19,621 nucleotides of DNA from Deltaproteobacteria bacterium (GTDB taxonomy: Bacteria > Desulfobacterota > GWC2-55-46): NCBI GenBank assembly GCA_021825035.1, contig JAKAIQ010000008.1:1-19621 (forward strand), read 5' to 3'. Positions within the stretch are counted from its first letter, which is position 1; each line of letters begins with the position of its first letter. The notes beneath the pieces are model-generated. The model saw only the letters and a program-made list of their open reading frames with translations. It had not been told where the DNA came from and did not search any database. A program made the position numbers and the translations under genes. This document shows positions 1 to 6,837 of the stretch, piece after piece.

Positions 1-837
1 GGTTTCAGCCTTCTACTTGTCGATTTCATACCCGAGTACACTCAGTCCCCGCACCTTGATTATCCCAAGAACAAGTTGTCAAGGCTGGCGGTCGGGCTCG
101 GCTGGAAGACGCCGTATTACAGGACGGATGATCAGTCCATGTCGCCGAGGGCATGGCAATCTAAAATAAAGGTGATGAAGGGCGGTCTTCCGGTGTACGA
201 AAAGGCCGTCGATGTCAACGATCCGCTCAGATACGGCGGATATACGTTCTACCAGGAAGGCTACGAGCAGACTCTTAAGATACAAATCGACGACAACCCA
301 ATTCTCCTCGAGACCGGGTCAGACGAAGATCTATTCGTGCCGGGTCTGGATGCCGCTATCAAGCTAAGCCCGGCCAACGACGGGATTCTTCATCGCCTTG
401 ACGGCGGGGTAGAAGATATAAAGCCTGCTACAGTTATAAAGCGCGAGATAAGAACGGTCGATAGCGGCGAAAAAAAATACGAGGTAGTTGGCAAGATCGA
501 ACTCGGCGAATCCGTATTCGTTGACGGAAGGCGGCTCACGCTGGCGGGCGTCGTCGATTCTCCTATCTTCAGTTACAGGTATGACCCGGGGGTTAAGATA
601 CTCTGGTGGGCCGGAATAGCGGTCCTCTCGGCCATGTGCCTGAGATTCTTCGCCGGCTGGTACCTTGTGGCATACAGACTGTGCGAAAAAGACGGCATAG
701 TGTCGCTCGAGCTTAACATCTCCACAAGAGGACTTGGCGCGAATGGCTCTCGCCTTGCAAAAAGGGTCGAGTCCCTCCTAACGCGCAACGACATATTGCC
801 CTCCCCTCTGCACCCTTCGATCGAAAGGCCTCAATGA
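1..837 (+). CDS. resB: ResB-like cytochrome c biogenesis protein (5'-truncated by window edge)
   Basis: The frame is open from base 1, so the gene begins before the window; the TTG at 76 is internal. The 278 visible residues match the periplasmic part and last membrane segment of the ResB/Ccs1 family, which works with ResC/CcsA to deliver and attach heme to c-type cytochromes outside the membrane (System II). Supporting signs are the W-x-S-x-I/V strand start near the visible N-terminal third (AWQSKIKV), then VNDPLRYGGYTFYQEGY, the family's 'VN.PL.Y.G..FYQ' motif, and a single hydrophobic segment near residue 200 (ILWWAGIAVLSAMCLRFFAG) after a DPGV motif. A short soluble tail of about 60 residues follows. 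The N-terminal membrane segments must lie upstream, outside the window. The helicase gene begins 12 bases after the TGA, so the two may be co-transcribed. Family assignment is fairly secure; the partner ResC gene is not seen. Confidence 0.75.
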   Translation, partial: GFSLLLVDFIPEYTQSPHLDYPKNKLSRLAVGLGWKTPYYRTDDQSMSPRAWQSKIKVMKGGLPVYEKAVDVNDPLRYGGYTFYQEGYEQTLKIQIDDNPILLETGSDEDLFVPGLDAAIKLSPANDGILHRLDGGVEDIKPATVIKREIRTVDSGEKKYEVVGKIELGESVFVDGRRLTLAGVVDSPIFSYRYDPGVKILWWAGIAVLSAMCLRFFAGWYLVAYRLCEKDGIVSLELNISTRGLGANGSRLAKRVESLLTRNDILPSPLHPSIERPQ

Positions 838-849
838 ACCGGTCGCCTT

Positions 850-3144
850 ATGGATATAAAAGCATTCATTGAAGAGATAAAAAACAGGAAGGATCTCTCC
901 AGAGCAGTCCACGAGGAGACTATCGAATCCCTGGGGCCGGCATACGGCGAACCTTCCTCTCCTCTCAAGCCTCAGATCAAAACCGCGCTCGAGGGACTCG
1001 GAATAACGAAGCTTTACAGCCATCAGGCGAAGGGCATCGACCTGATAAGAAATGGGAAAAATGTAGTAATAATGACGCCTACCGCAAGCGGCAAGAGCCT
1101 GATATACAATATCCCGGCTCTCGAATCGATCCTCGAAGACCCGCTTGCGCATGCCATATACATGTTTCCATTAAAGGGACTTGAACAGGACCAGTTGAAG
1201 GCATTTCGCGAGCTGTCGGCGAGCCTTCCCATCGGAAGATTTAACGCTGGCGTTCAATCCAGGCAACGCGCCTTCGCGCCTCAGCTCTCCGAAATATACG
1301 ACGGGGATACTACAGCGTACAGAAGAAAAAAGATAAGGGACATGCCTCCAGGGGTGGTTTTTACCAATCCGGACATGCTTCATCTCGCCGTTAATCCGTT
1401 CCATCAGAAATGGGAGCGTTTCTTAAGAAATCTCAAGTTCGTCGTCATAGACGAAGTCCATGCGTACAGGGGGGTATTCGGCTCGCACGTTGCTCATGTG
1501 CTTAGACGGTTCAGAAGGATCGCGAGGATGTACGGAAGCGATCCCGTTTTCATCGCGTGCTCGGCAACTATAGCAAACCCGCGGGAACTCGCAGTGATGC
1601 TGACCGGACTCCCTTTCGAACTCATAGAAAGCTCCGGCGCTCCGCAGGGCAAGAGATTTTTCCTATTCATGAACCCGATCCCCGAGATGAGTCCCTATAC
1701 GGTAGCCACAAAGATTTTCGTCTCCTCCGTGAGAGCCGGCTTCAAGACAATAGCGTTTACTAAAACAAGAAAGATTACAGAGCTGATGCACAGGTGGGTC
1801 AAAGAAGAAGCTCCGGACATAAGCGGCAAAATAAGCTCTTATCGCGCGGGTTTTCTTCCGGAAGAGCGGCGGCAGATCGAGAGCATGCTCTTCAACGGAA
1901 GTCTTTCCGGCGTCATTTCCACGAGCGCCCTTGAACTCGGGATCGATATAGGGGGTCTTGACGTCTGCGTACTCGTGGGATACCCCGGCACCGTAAGCGC
2001 CACGTGGCAAAGAAGCGGAAGAGTAGGCAGGGGTGGCAGGGATTCCCTCATAGTGATGGTTGCATGCGAGAATGCGCTCGACCAGTACTTCATGCGTAAT
2101 CCAGGCGACTTTTTCAGGCGCAGCTCAGAGGCCGCGGTATTAGACGCAGAAAACAGGCTCATACTCAAATCGCACCTCCTGTGCGCCGCTGCCGAGGCCC
2201 ATATAAAGCCATCCGACGCCGTCTACGATGTGCCGAGATATGAGCCGGAATTGGATGAACTCGAAAAAGAGGGCAAAATACGTCACTGGAAAAAGGGAGA
2301 CGTATGGTACCCGAGAGTCAGATACCCCCAGAAAGACATATCAATACGCGAGGCCGGCGAAAGCTGGACGATAATAAAAGAGGACGGCTCCACGTTAGGC
2401 AAGTCGGCTTCCTCAAGGGTCATGAGAGAACTCCACCCCGGAGCGCTGTATCTGCACAGGGGCGCGCAGTTCATGGTCGCAACGCTCGACCTCGCAGAAA
2501 GAAAGGCGTTTTGCAGGCCGGCCGAGGACATCAATTATTATACTCGCCCCATCTCTCGGGAAGATACTGAAATAATATCCGTGTCGGACAAAAAAGAATT
2601 AAAAAAGGCAACAGTCAATCTCGGCATGCTAAGGGTTACCGAAAGGATCATCGGATACTGGAAAAAAGACATACGCACGCGGGAAATAATCGGCGAATAT
2701 CCGCTCGCACTTCCCCCCTCGATATTTACTACCATGGGGGTCTGGATGGAGGTGAACGAGGATGTGCTTGACCTGATACAGGCGAAAAAATACGGTCGCG
2801 CCGGCTCGCTTCACGCGGCCGAGCATGCGGCCATAGCGAGTCTGCCGCTTTTCGCGCTATGCGACAGAATGGACCTCGGAGGCGTCAGCTATCCTTTCAA
2901 CCCCGAACTTGGAAGCGCGGCGATCTTCATATATGACGGACACGCCGGTGGAGTCGGCCTTACAAAAAGAGGCCTCGAATGCGTCGAAGAATGGTTCTTT
3001 GCCACAATACGCCTCATGGAAGAATGCCCGTGCGAGACGGCATGCCCGTCGTGCACCCATGACCCTCAATGCGGGAATAATAACGAACCGCTCGATAAAA
3101 GAGGGGCGATAATGATATTAAATAATCTCCTCGGAAATGATTAA
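850..3144 (+). CDS. DEAD/DEAH-box ATP-dependent helicase with C-terminal four-cysteine domain (MrfA/YprA-like)
   Basis: This 764-residue superfamily 2 helicase shows Walker A TASGKS at residues 78-83, Walker B DEVH at 201-204, motif III SAT at 238-240, a helicase C domain containing TSALELGIDIGGLD and the arginine-finger region WQRSGRVGRGGR, and a DUF1998-type C-terminus with CPCETACPSC plus a further QCG (C726, C728, C732, C735, C741). That architecture and length match MrfA of Bacillus (about 750 residues), a 3'-5' DNA helicase whose cysteines bind zinc and which acts with the nuclease MrfB in excision of mitomycin-type lesions; Hrq1 is the eukaryotic relative. No MrfB-like nuclease lies beside it here. 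The ATG follows the upstream TGA by 12 bases, without a clear Shine-Dalgarno, so translation may depend on the upstream gene. It ends 62 bases before the convergent leuB stop. Family call is strong; the exact repair role is inferred. Confidence 0.8.
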   Translation: MDIKAFIEEIKNRKDLSRAVHEETIESLGPAYGEPSSPLKPQIKTALEGLGITKLYSHQAKGIDLIRNGKNVVIMTPTASGKSLIYNIPALESILEDPLAHAIYMFPLKGLEQDQLKAFRELSASLPIGRFNAGVQSRQRAFAPQLSEIYDGDTTAYRRKKIRDMPPGVVFTNPDMLHLAVNPFHQKWERFLRNLKFVVIDEVHAYRGVFGSHVAHVLRRFRRIARMYGSDPVFIACSATIANPRELAVMLTGLPFELIESSGAPQGKRFFLFMNPIPEMSPYTVATKIFVSSVRAGFKTIAFTKTRKITELMHRWVKEEAPDISGKISSYRAGFLPEERRQIESMLFNGSLSGVISTSALELGIDIGGLDVCVLVGYPGTVSATWQRSGRVGRGGRDSLIVMVACENALDQYFMRNPGDFFRRSSEAAVLDAENRLILKSHLLCAAAEAHIKPSDAVYDVPRYEPELDELEKEGKIRHWKKGDVWYPRVRYPQKDISIREAGESWTIIKEDGSTLGKSASSRVMRELHPGALYLHRGAQFMVATLDLAERKAFCRPAEDINYYTRPISREDTEIISVSDKKELKKATVNLGMLRVTERIIGYWKKDIRTREIIGEYPLALPPSIFTTMGVWMEVNEDVLDLIQAKKYGRAGSLHAAEHAAIASLPLFALCDRMDLGGVSYPFNPELGSAAIFIYDGHAGGVGLTKRGLECVEEWFFATIRLMEECPCETACPSCTHDPQCGNNNEPLDKRGAIMILNNLLGND

Positions 3145-3206
3145 CCGCAGGAAAGAGGCAGGGCTGAACAGGGCCGGCCTTTTGTCCATTAAAAATACGT
3201 AAATGA

Positions 3207-4292
3207 TTATCCGTCCAGTTCCCGCAGAATCGCTTCACCCATCTCCGAACAGCTTACTTCTTTCGCTCCAGGCGCAGCAATATCCGACGTCCTCAGGCCC
3301 ACGTCAAGGACCTTTTCAACCGCGTTTTCTATCTCTGAAGCCGCCTCCTCCATGTCGAAGGAATATTTGAACATCATGGCTACCGAAAGGATCGTCGCTA
3401 TGGGATTGGCTATGCCCTTGCCGGCTATGTCCGGAGCGCTGCCGTGGATAGGTTCATACATGGCCCTGTTCCTGGTAGCGCCGAGGCTTGCGGATGGAAG
3501 CATGCCGATGGAGCCGGTAAGCATTGCGGCCTCGTCAGAGAGGATGTCCCCAAAAGTATTTTCCGTGACGATACAATCGAACTGCCTCGGGTTCCTCACG
3601 AGTTGCATCGAACAGTTATCTACATACATGTGCGTCAGGTGGACGTCCGGATAGTCTTTTCCAACCCTTGTAACGACCTTTCTCCACAGCTCCGTAGTCT
3701 CAAGGACGTTCGCCTTGTCAACGCTCAGTAGCCTTTTCTTTCTCTTTCTCGCCACCTCAAAGCCTACCCTGGCTATTCTTTCGATCTCTGGCGTGGTATA
3801 TACCATCGTATTAACGCCTCGTTCAGTTCCGTCAGGGAGCTTCTCTATCCCCTTGGGCATGCCGAAATAAAGCCCTCCGGTGAGTTCTCTTATGACCATG
3901 ATGTCCACCCCGTCAATGACCTCAGGCTTCAGGGTGGAAGAGTCGATTAGGGACCTGTATATCTTCGCCGGCCTTAGATTGGCAAAAAGGCCAAGCTCTT
4001 TTCTCAGTGCAAGAAGAGCCCTCTCCGGCCTTATCGAGTAATCCAGTCCCTCCCATTTGGGTCCGCCTACGGCGCCGAGGAGTACGGCGTCGCTTTTCAG
4101 AGTCAACTCAAGGACGCTATCTTTAAGAGGAACGCCATATGCGTCTATTGAAGCTCCGCCAACGAGAGCTTCATGCAGATCAAGCTCGCAGCCGTGCCTC
4201 CCGGCCGCTGACTTTAGGATTTTGGTGGCCTCATGGACGATCTCCGGACCTATACCGTCCCCTGGAAGCACGGCAATGCTAAACCGCTTCAC
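3207..4292 (-). CDS. leuB: 3-isopropylmalate dehydrogenase
   Basis: LeuB oxidatively decarboxylates 3-isopropylmalate to 2-ketoisocaproate with NAD+, the last leucine-specific step before transamination. The 361-residue protein has the N-terminal VLPGDGIGPE, AVGGPKW near residue 75, the signature RELTGGLYFG at 135-144, catalytic K193, metal-binding D225, D249 and D253, and HGSAPDIAGKGIANP, typical of NAD+ rather than NADP+ enzymes. I chose the GTG at 4292 because GGAGG lies 5 bases before it. The frame extends to a TTG at 4325, but that would add 11 residues before the conserved N-terminus and place the GGAGG inside the gene. It is last of the leu genes and separated from the PUR-like gene by 186 bases that contain a promoter candidate, so it can probably be transcribed alone. 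No strong terminator is visible after its stop. Confidence 0.95.
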   Translation of the reverse strand: MKRFSIAVLPGDGIGPEIVHEATKILKSAAGRHGCELDLHEALVGGASIDAYGVPLKDSVLELTLKSDAVLLGAVGGPKWEGLDYSIRPERALLALRKELGLFANLRPAKIYRSLIDSSTLKPEVIDGVDIMVIRELTGGLYFGMPKGIEKLPDGTERGVNTMVYTTPEIERIARVGFEVARKRKKRLLSVDKANVLETTELWRKVVTRVGKDYPDVHLTHMYVDNCSMQLVRNPRQFDCIVTENTFGDILSDEAAMLTGSIGMLPSASLGATRNRAMYEPIHGSAPDIAGKGIANPIATILSVAMMFKYSFDMEEAASEIENAVEKVLDVGLRTSDIAAPGAKEVSCSEMGEAILRELDG

Positions 4293-4342
4293 TTTGCCCT
4301 CCGATTGAATGAATTTATACTCCAAATGATCGGCAGATGCAT
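4289..4342 (-). other. Possible 17-codon upstream ORF ending in a GTGA overlap with leuB
   Basis: An ATG inside the palindrome CAGATGCATCTG opens a frame reading MHLPIIWSINSFNRRAK. Its TGA overlaps the leuB GTG start in the sequence GTGA. Four of 17 codons are Leu or Ile. There is no Shine-Dalgarno before its ATG, and such a short frame can arise by chance, so this is only a candidate leader or coupling peptide. Confidence 0.25.
4298..4302 (-). promoter_or_regulatory. Ribosome binding site deciding the leuB GTG start
   Basis: The minus strand reads GGAGG, then GCAAA, then GTG. This perfect Shine-Dalgarno with 5-base spacing is why leuB is started at 4292 rather than at the upstream in-frame TTG. 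Confidence 0.75.
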
Positions 4343-4345
4343 CTG
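4334..4345. repeat. 12-bp perfect palindrome in the leuB leader
   Basis: CAGATGCATCTG reads the same on both strands. It sits about 42 bases upstream of the leuB GTG and downstream of the predicted promoter, where it would be in the 5' leader. It could be a protein-binding site or chance; no second copy was noticed. Confidence 0.4.
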
Positions 4346-4411
4346 AGAATTAAGAATAAATAATGTTATAACCAATCTTAGAATATTTTGATATATCGTT
4401 GATATAGAATC

Positions 4412-4440
4412 ATTTTATAGCTACAACATGAAGGCATCAA
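4412..4440 (-). promoter_or_regulatory. Candidate sigma-70 promoter for leuB
   Basis: On the minus strand, TTGATG (-35, 4435-4440) is followed after exactly 17 bases by TAAAAT (-10, 4412-4417). The predicted start is near 4405, giving a leader of roughly 110 bases before the leuB GTG. The surrounding DNA is AT-rich. A CAGGCAAAC motif shared with the ilv promoter lies 25 bases upstream of the -35 box. Confidence 0.5.
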
Positions 4441-4465
4441 TGTCTCCGGCAATAAGTATCGGCAC

Positions 4466-4474
4466 GTTTGCCTG
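4466..4474 (-). promoter_or_regulatory. CAGGCAAAC motif, possible operator (leuB copy)
   Basis: The minus strand reads CAGGCAAAC, continuing as GGCAAACGTGCC, which can also fold as a 4-bp dyad (GGCA/TGCC). The identical 9-mer occurs at 15358-15366 in the same orientation and at the same distance (25 bases) from the predicted -35 box of the ilv promoter. The regulator is unknown. Confidence 0.45.
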
Positions 4475-4478
4475 AAAA

Positions 4479-4694
4479 TTAAAAACTTTCGCTTGACATC
4501 TTTTGGAGCGCTTCAATAAATATGGCGAGACCGCTCATCGGTATCACAACGGTGCTTCTTCTATCATTTGAAAGCTCGGCGATCTGCAAGAACTTACCAC
4601 CCTCGTTTTCCTTCAAATCAACGAACAGGGTCTTATTTTCAATATGCAGCTTATCGCTTGAAAGTATCCTGCTTTTTGCGCCTTCTTTCCTCAT
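4479..4694 (-). CDS. Small single-repeat PUR-domain-like nucleic-acid-binding protein
   Basis: The 71-residue product resembles one PUR repeat (PurA family; bacterial example BpuR of Borrelia). After a short basic start it reads IENKTLFVDLKENEGGKFLQ, then IAELSNDRRSTVVIP and a terminal helix ending EALQKM. This follows the family pattern 'I..K.f.vDlKEN..GkFLqIaE....r..I.l....l..F...L', expected to fold as four strands and a helix. Known PUR proteins bind single-stranded DNA or RNA, with two repeats or a dimer forming the unit; a single repeat here would have to dimerise. Its ATG overlaps the leuD TGA in ATGA, and GGGGGC lies just upstream, so it is translationally coupled to leuD. leuB follows after 186 bases. 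Family assignment comes from reading the motif only; binding and any regulatory role in leucine synthesis are inference. Confidence 0.65.
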   Translation of the reverse strand: MRKEGAKSRILSSDKLHIENKTLFVDLKENEGGKFLQIAELSNDRRSTVVIPMSGLAIFIEALQKMSSESF

Positions 4695-5185
4695 ATCGCC
4701 CCCTTTTTCTTTATCGACTCAATAAGCCCGCCGGCCCTAATGAGCTCCTGCATGAAGGGAGGTACAGGCCTCGCCTTGAATCTTAGCCCCCTCGTAACGT
4801 TAAGTATCTCTCCGCTATCCATATCGACCTCAAGGATGTCGCCTTCCTGCGTGGCATCAACCGCCTCGTCGGATTCAAGTATGGCAAGCCCCATGTTAAA
4901 TGAATTCCTGTAAAATATTCTTGCGAAGCTTTTTGCTATAACACACGATATGCCACAGGCCTTTATGGCTATCGGAGCGTGTTCTCGCGAAGATCCACAT
5001 CCGAAGTTCTTTTCAGCCACCAGGATATCTCCCGGCTTCACTCGTGAACTGAAAACAGGATCTTCATCCTCCATGCAATGCTTGGCAAGTTCAGCCGGTT
5101 CAGATGTATTAAGGTACCTCGCCGGGATTATCCTGTCGGTGTCAATATCCTTGCCGAATTTCCAAACCCTACCTTTAAATTTCAT
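4691..5185 (-). CDS. leuD: 3-isopropylmalate dehydratase small subunit
   Basis: LeuD pairs with LeuC to isomerise 2-isopropylmalate to 3-isopropylmalate. The 164 residues include DTDRIIPARYL near residues 15-25 and GCGSSREHA at 62-70, the swivel-domain substrate-recognition loop. The length matches the short archaeal-type subunit rather than the roughly 200-residue enterobacterial form. The minus strand has GAGGTG five bases before the ATG at 5185, so that start is preferred over the TTG one codon earlier. It is preceded by an unusually long spacer after leuC and overlaps the following PUR-like gene by four bases. Because short LeuCD proteins can also act on homologous substrates such as citraconate or homoaconitate, specificity is assigned mainly from the surrounding leu genes. 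Confidence 0.93.
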   Translation of the reverse strand: MKFKGRVWKFGKDIDTDRIIPARYLNTSEPAELAKHCMEDEDPVFSSRVKPGDILVAEKNFGCGSSREHAPIAIKACGISCVIAKSFARIFYRNSFNMGLAILESDEAVDATQEGDILEVDMDSGEILNVTRGLRFKARPVPPFMQELIRAGGLIESIKKKGAI

Positions 5186-5521
5186 CAATTCACCTCATAT
5201 TAGTAAACTTTCGGAAAGACAGTTAAGGCCTGAAGAACTTGATTACTACAAAAGAAATCCTGTTAAACCAATGAGATGCACTGTATTCTTCATAAAATCT
5301 ATAATATCCAGTCTAATCCAGGCCGTTCATCGTCACAAGCTGCAAGCGCAAAAAAACACGTGCTCCCTGAATCCCGCATGGCCATATGTCCGGTAATAAT
5401 CAAAGATAATGACCAGCTTCTGCGTCTAAGCACCCTGAAGGGTAACGAAGTTTGCTTTGGGTTTGTACGGTCGGTTTCGCATTTCGTAAGATTACGCCGG
5501 AAAGGCAATCAAACCTTAAGC
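5186..5521. other. 336-base spacer between leuC and leuD, no convincing gene
   Basis: This stretch interrupts an otherwise tight operon. It contains a weak minus-strand promoter candidate, TTGTGA (5333-5338) and TAGACT (5310-5315) 17 bases apart, with four of six matches in each box. There is also a short dyad ACCCTTCAGGGT and the palindrome CACGTG followed by seven T on the minus strand. A 69-codon TTG-started minus-strand frame at 5299-5508 has composition unlike the neighbouring genes and no recognisable motif, so I do not call it. It may be a decayed gene or a regulatory spacer. Confidence 0.6.
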
Positions 5522-6796
5522 CTACTTCCGTCCGACGACCTCATCGGGGTGTGCTATGCGGCCTTTTACGGCGCTCGCCGCTGCAACCGCCGGATTGGCC
5601 AGATACACCTCGCTCTTCGAGTCTCCCATCCTGCCTATGAAGTTCCTGTTAGTAGTTGCAACCGCCCTCTCCCCGGCTGCGAGTATACCCATGTGGCCTC
5701 CAAGGCAGGGACCGCACGTGGGGGGGCTTATTACGGCTCCGGCCTTCAGGAATATGTCAAAATAGCCCTTTTTCATGGCCTCACCGTAGACGAAAGGCGT
5801 TGCCGGGATAACTATAAGCCTGACATGGCGCGCCACCTTCTTGCCCTTGAGCACCCTGGCCGCCACCTCAAGGTCTTCAAGCCTCCCATTCGTACAGGAA
5901 CCTATAACGACCTGGTCTATGCTGATATTGCCTACCTCGGCCACGTTCCTTGTATTCTCCGGCAGATGAGGCAGCGCCACTTTTGGCTCTATTCTCTTGC
6001 AGTCGTATTCCCTGATCTCAGAGTAGTTAGCCTCAAGGTCGCTCGAATAGAACCTGAAGCGCCGCTCCGCCCTCTTTTCGACGTAGGCTTTTGTAATGGC
6101 GTCGGGCGCGATGATTCCGCTCTTGGCTCCGGCCTCTATGGCCATGTTGCACATGGCCATACGGCTCTCGATGCTGAGGCGTTCTATCGCCTGCCCCGCA
6201 AACTCCATGGCCTTGTAAAGCGCTCCGTCAACACCGATGTCTCCTATGATATGGAGTATGAGATCCTTGCCGCTCACCCACTTGTTGAGCTTTCCATTGA
6301 ATATGAACTTTATCGACTCCGGCACTTTGAACCATAACTCGCCGGTTATCATCGCATAGGCGAGGTCCGTCGATCCCACGCCTGTAGAAAACGCGCCAAG
6401 CGCCCCGTATGTGCATGTATGCGAATCCGCCCCTATGACAAGGTCGCCAGGCACCACGACCCCCTTTTCCGGAAGAAGGGCGTGCTCGACACCAACGTCT
6501 CCCCCCTCATAATAGTGCGAAAGCCTCTGCTCGATGGCGAAGTCCTTCAGCACCTTGCACTGGGTAGCGGACTTTATATCCTTGTTTGGAGTGAAATGAT
6601 CCGGTACGAGGACGACCTTGTTCCTGTTGAAGACCTTTTTTGCCCCGGCCTTCCTGAACTCGTGTATGGCTATAGGGGCGGTTATGTCATTGCCAAGAGC
6701 TATGTCCACCTTGGCGTTAATCAGATCTCCCGGAGTCACCTCTTTTGAACCGGCATGCCTGGCAAGTATCTTTTCTGTAATTGTCATCGGCCGCAT
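5522..6796 (-). CDS. leuC: 3-isopropylmalate dehydratase large subunit
   Basis: LeuC carries the [4Fe-4S] cluster of isopropylmalate isomerase. The 424-residue protein shows the aconitase-superfamily motifs ADSHTCTYGALGAFSTGVGS (about 123-142), GSCTNGRLEDL and PPTCGPCLGG, giving cluster ligands C301, C361 and C364. The start MRPMTITEKILARHAG matches the short HacA/archaeal-type LeuC (about 420 residues), not the roughly 466-residue enterobacterial form. GGGAGA lies 12 bases upstream of the first ATG; the second ATG three codons later is an alternative. It follows leuA by 41 bases and is separated from leuD by 336 bases, although the two products must form a heterodimer. Leucine-pathway function is supported by leuA, leuD and leuB around it. 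Confidence 0.94.
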   Translation of the reverse strand: MRPMTITEKILARHAGSKEVTPGDLINAKVDIALGNDITAPIAIHEFRKAGAKKVFNRNKVVLVPDHFTPNKDIKSATQCKVLKDFAIEQRLSHYYEGGDVGVEHALLPEKGVVVPGDLVIGADSHTCTYGALGAFSTGVGSTDLAYAMITGELWFKVPESIKFIFNGKLNKWVSGKDLILHIIGDIGVDGALYKAMEFAGQAIERLSIESRMAMCNMAIEAGAKSGIIAPDAITKAYVEKRAERRFRFYSSDLEANYSEIREYDCKRIEPKVALPHLPENTRNVAEVGNISIDQVVIGSCTNGRLEDLEVAARVLKGKKVARHVRLIVIPATPFVYGEAMKKGYFDIFLKAGAVISPPTCGPCLGGHMGILAAGERAVATTNRNFIGRMGDSKSEVYLANPAVAAASAVKGRIAHPDEVVGRK

Positions 6797-6837
6797 AGCG
6801 ACTATCTATCTCCCATCGATACCGGATGAATGCGGGA

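Noticed and set aside
76..78. TTG as start of the ResB-like gene
   Set aside because: The frame is open and ResB-compatible from base 1, so the real start is outside the window.
3145..3206. Possible bidirectional terminator between the helicase and leuB (GGCCGGCC followed by TTTT)
   Set aside because: The 8-bp palindrome has no loop, the alternative stem needs a bulge, and the T-run is only four bases. Not convincing in either direction.
5299..5508. 69-codon TTG-started minus-strand frame between leuC and leuD, with AAGG before it
   Set aside because: Codon use and composition differ from neighbours, no motif or fold signal is visible, and the length can occur by chance. Kept only as a remark in the spacer entry.
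5276..6337. Long plus-strand open frame (about 350 codons) opposite leuC
   Set aside because: It is a codon-bias shadow of leuC: no recognisable motif, and the minus-strand frame has all aconitase-family motifs.
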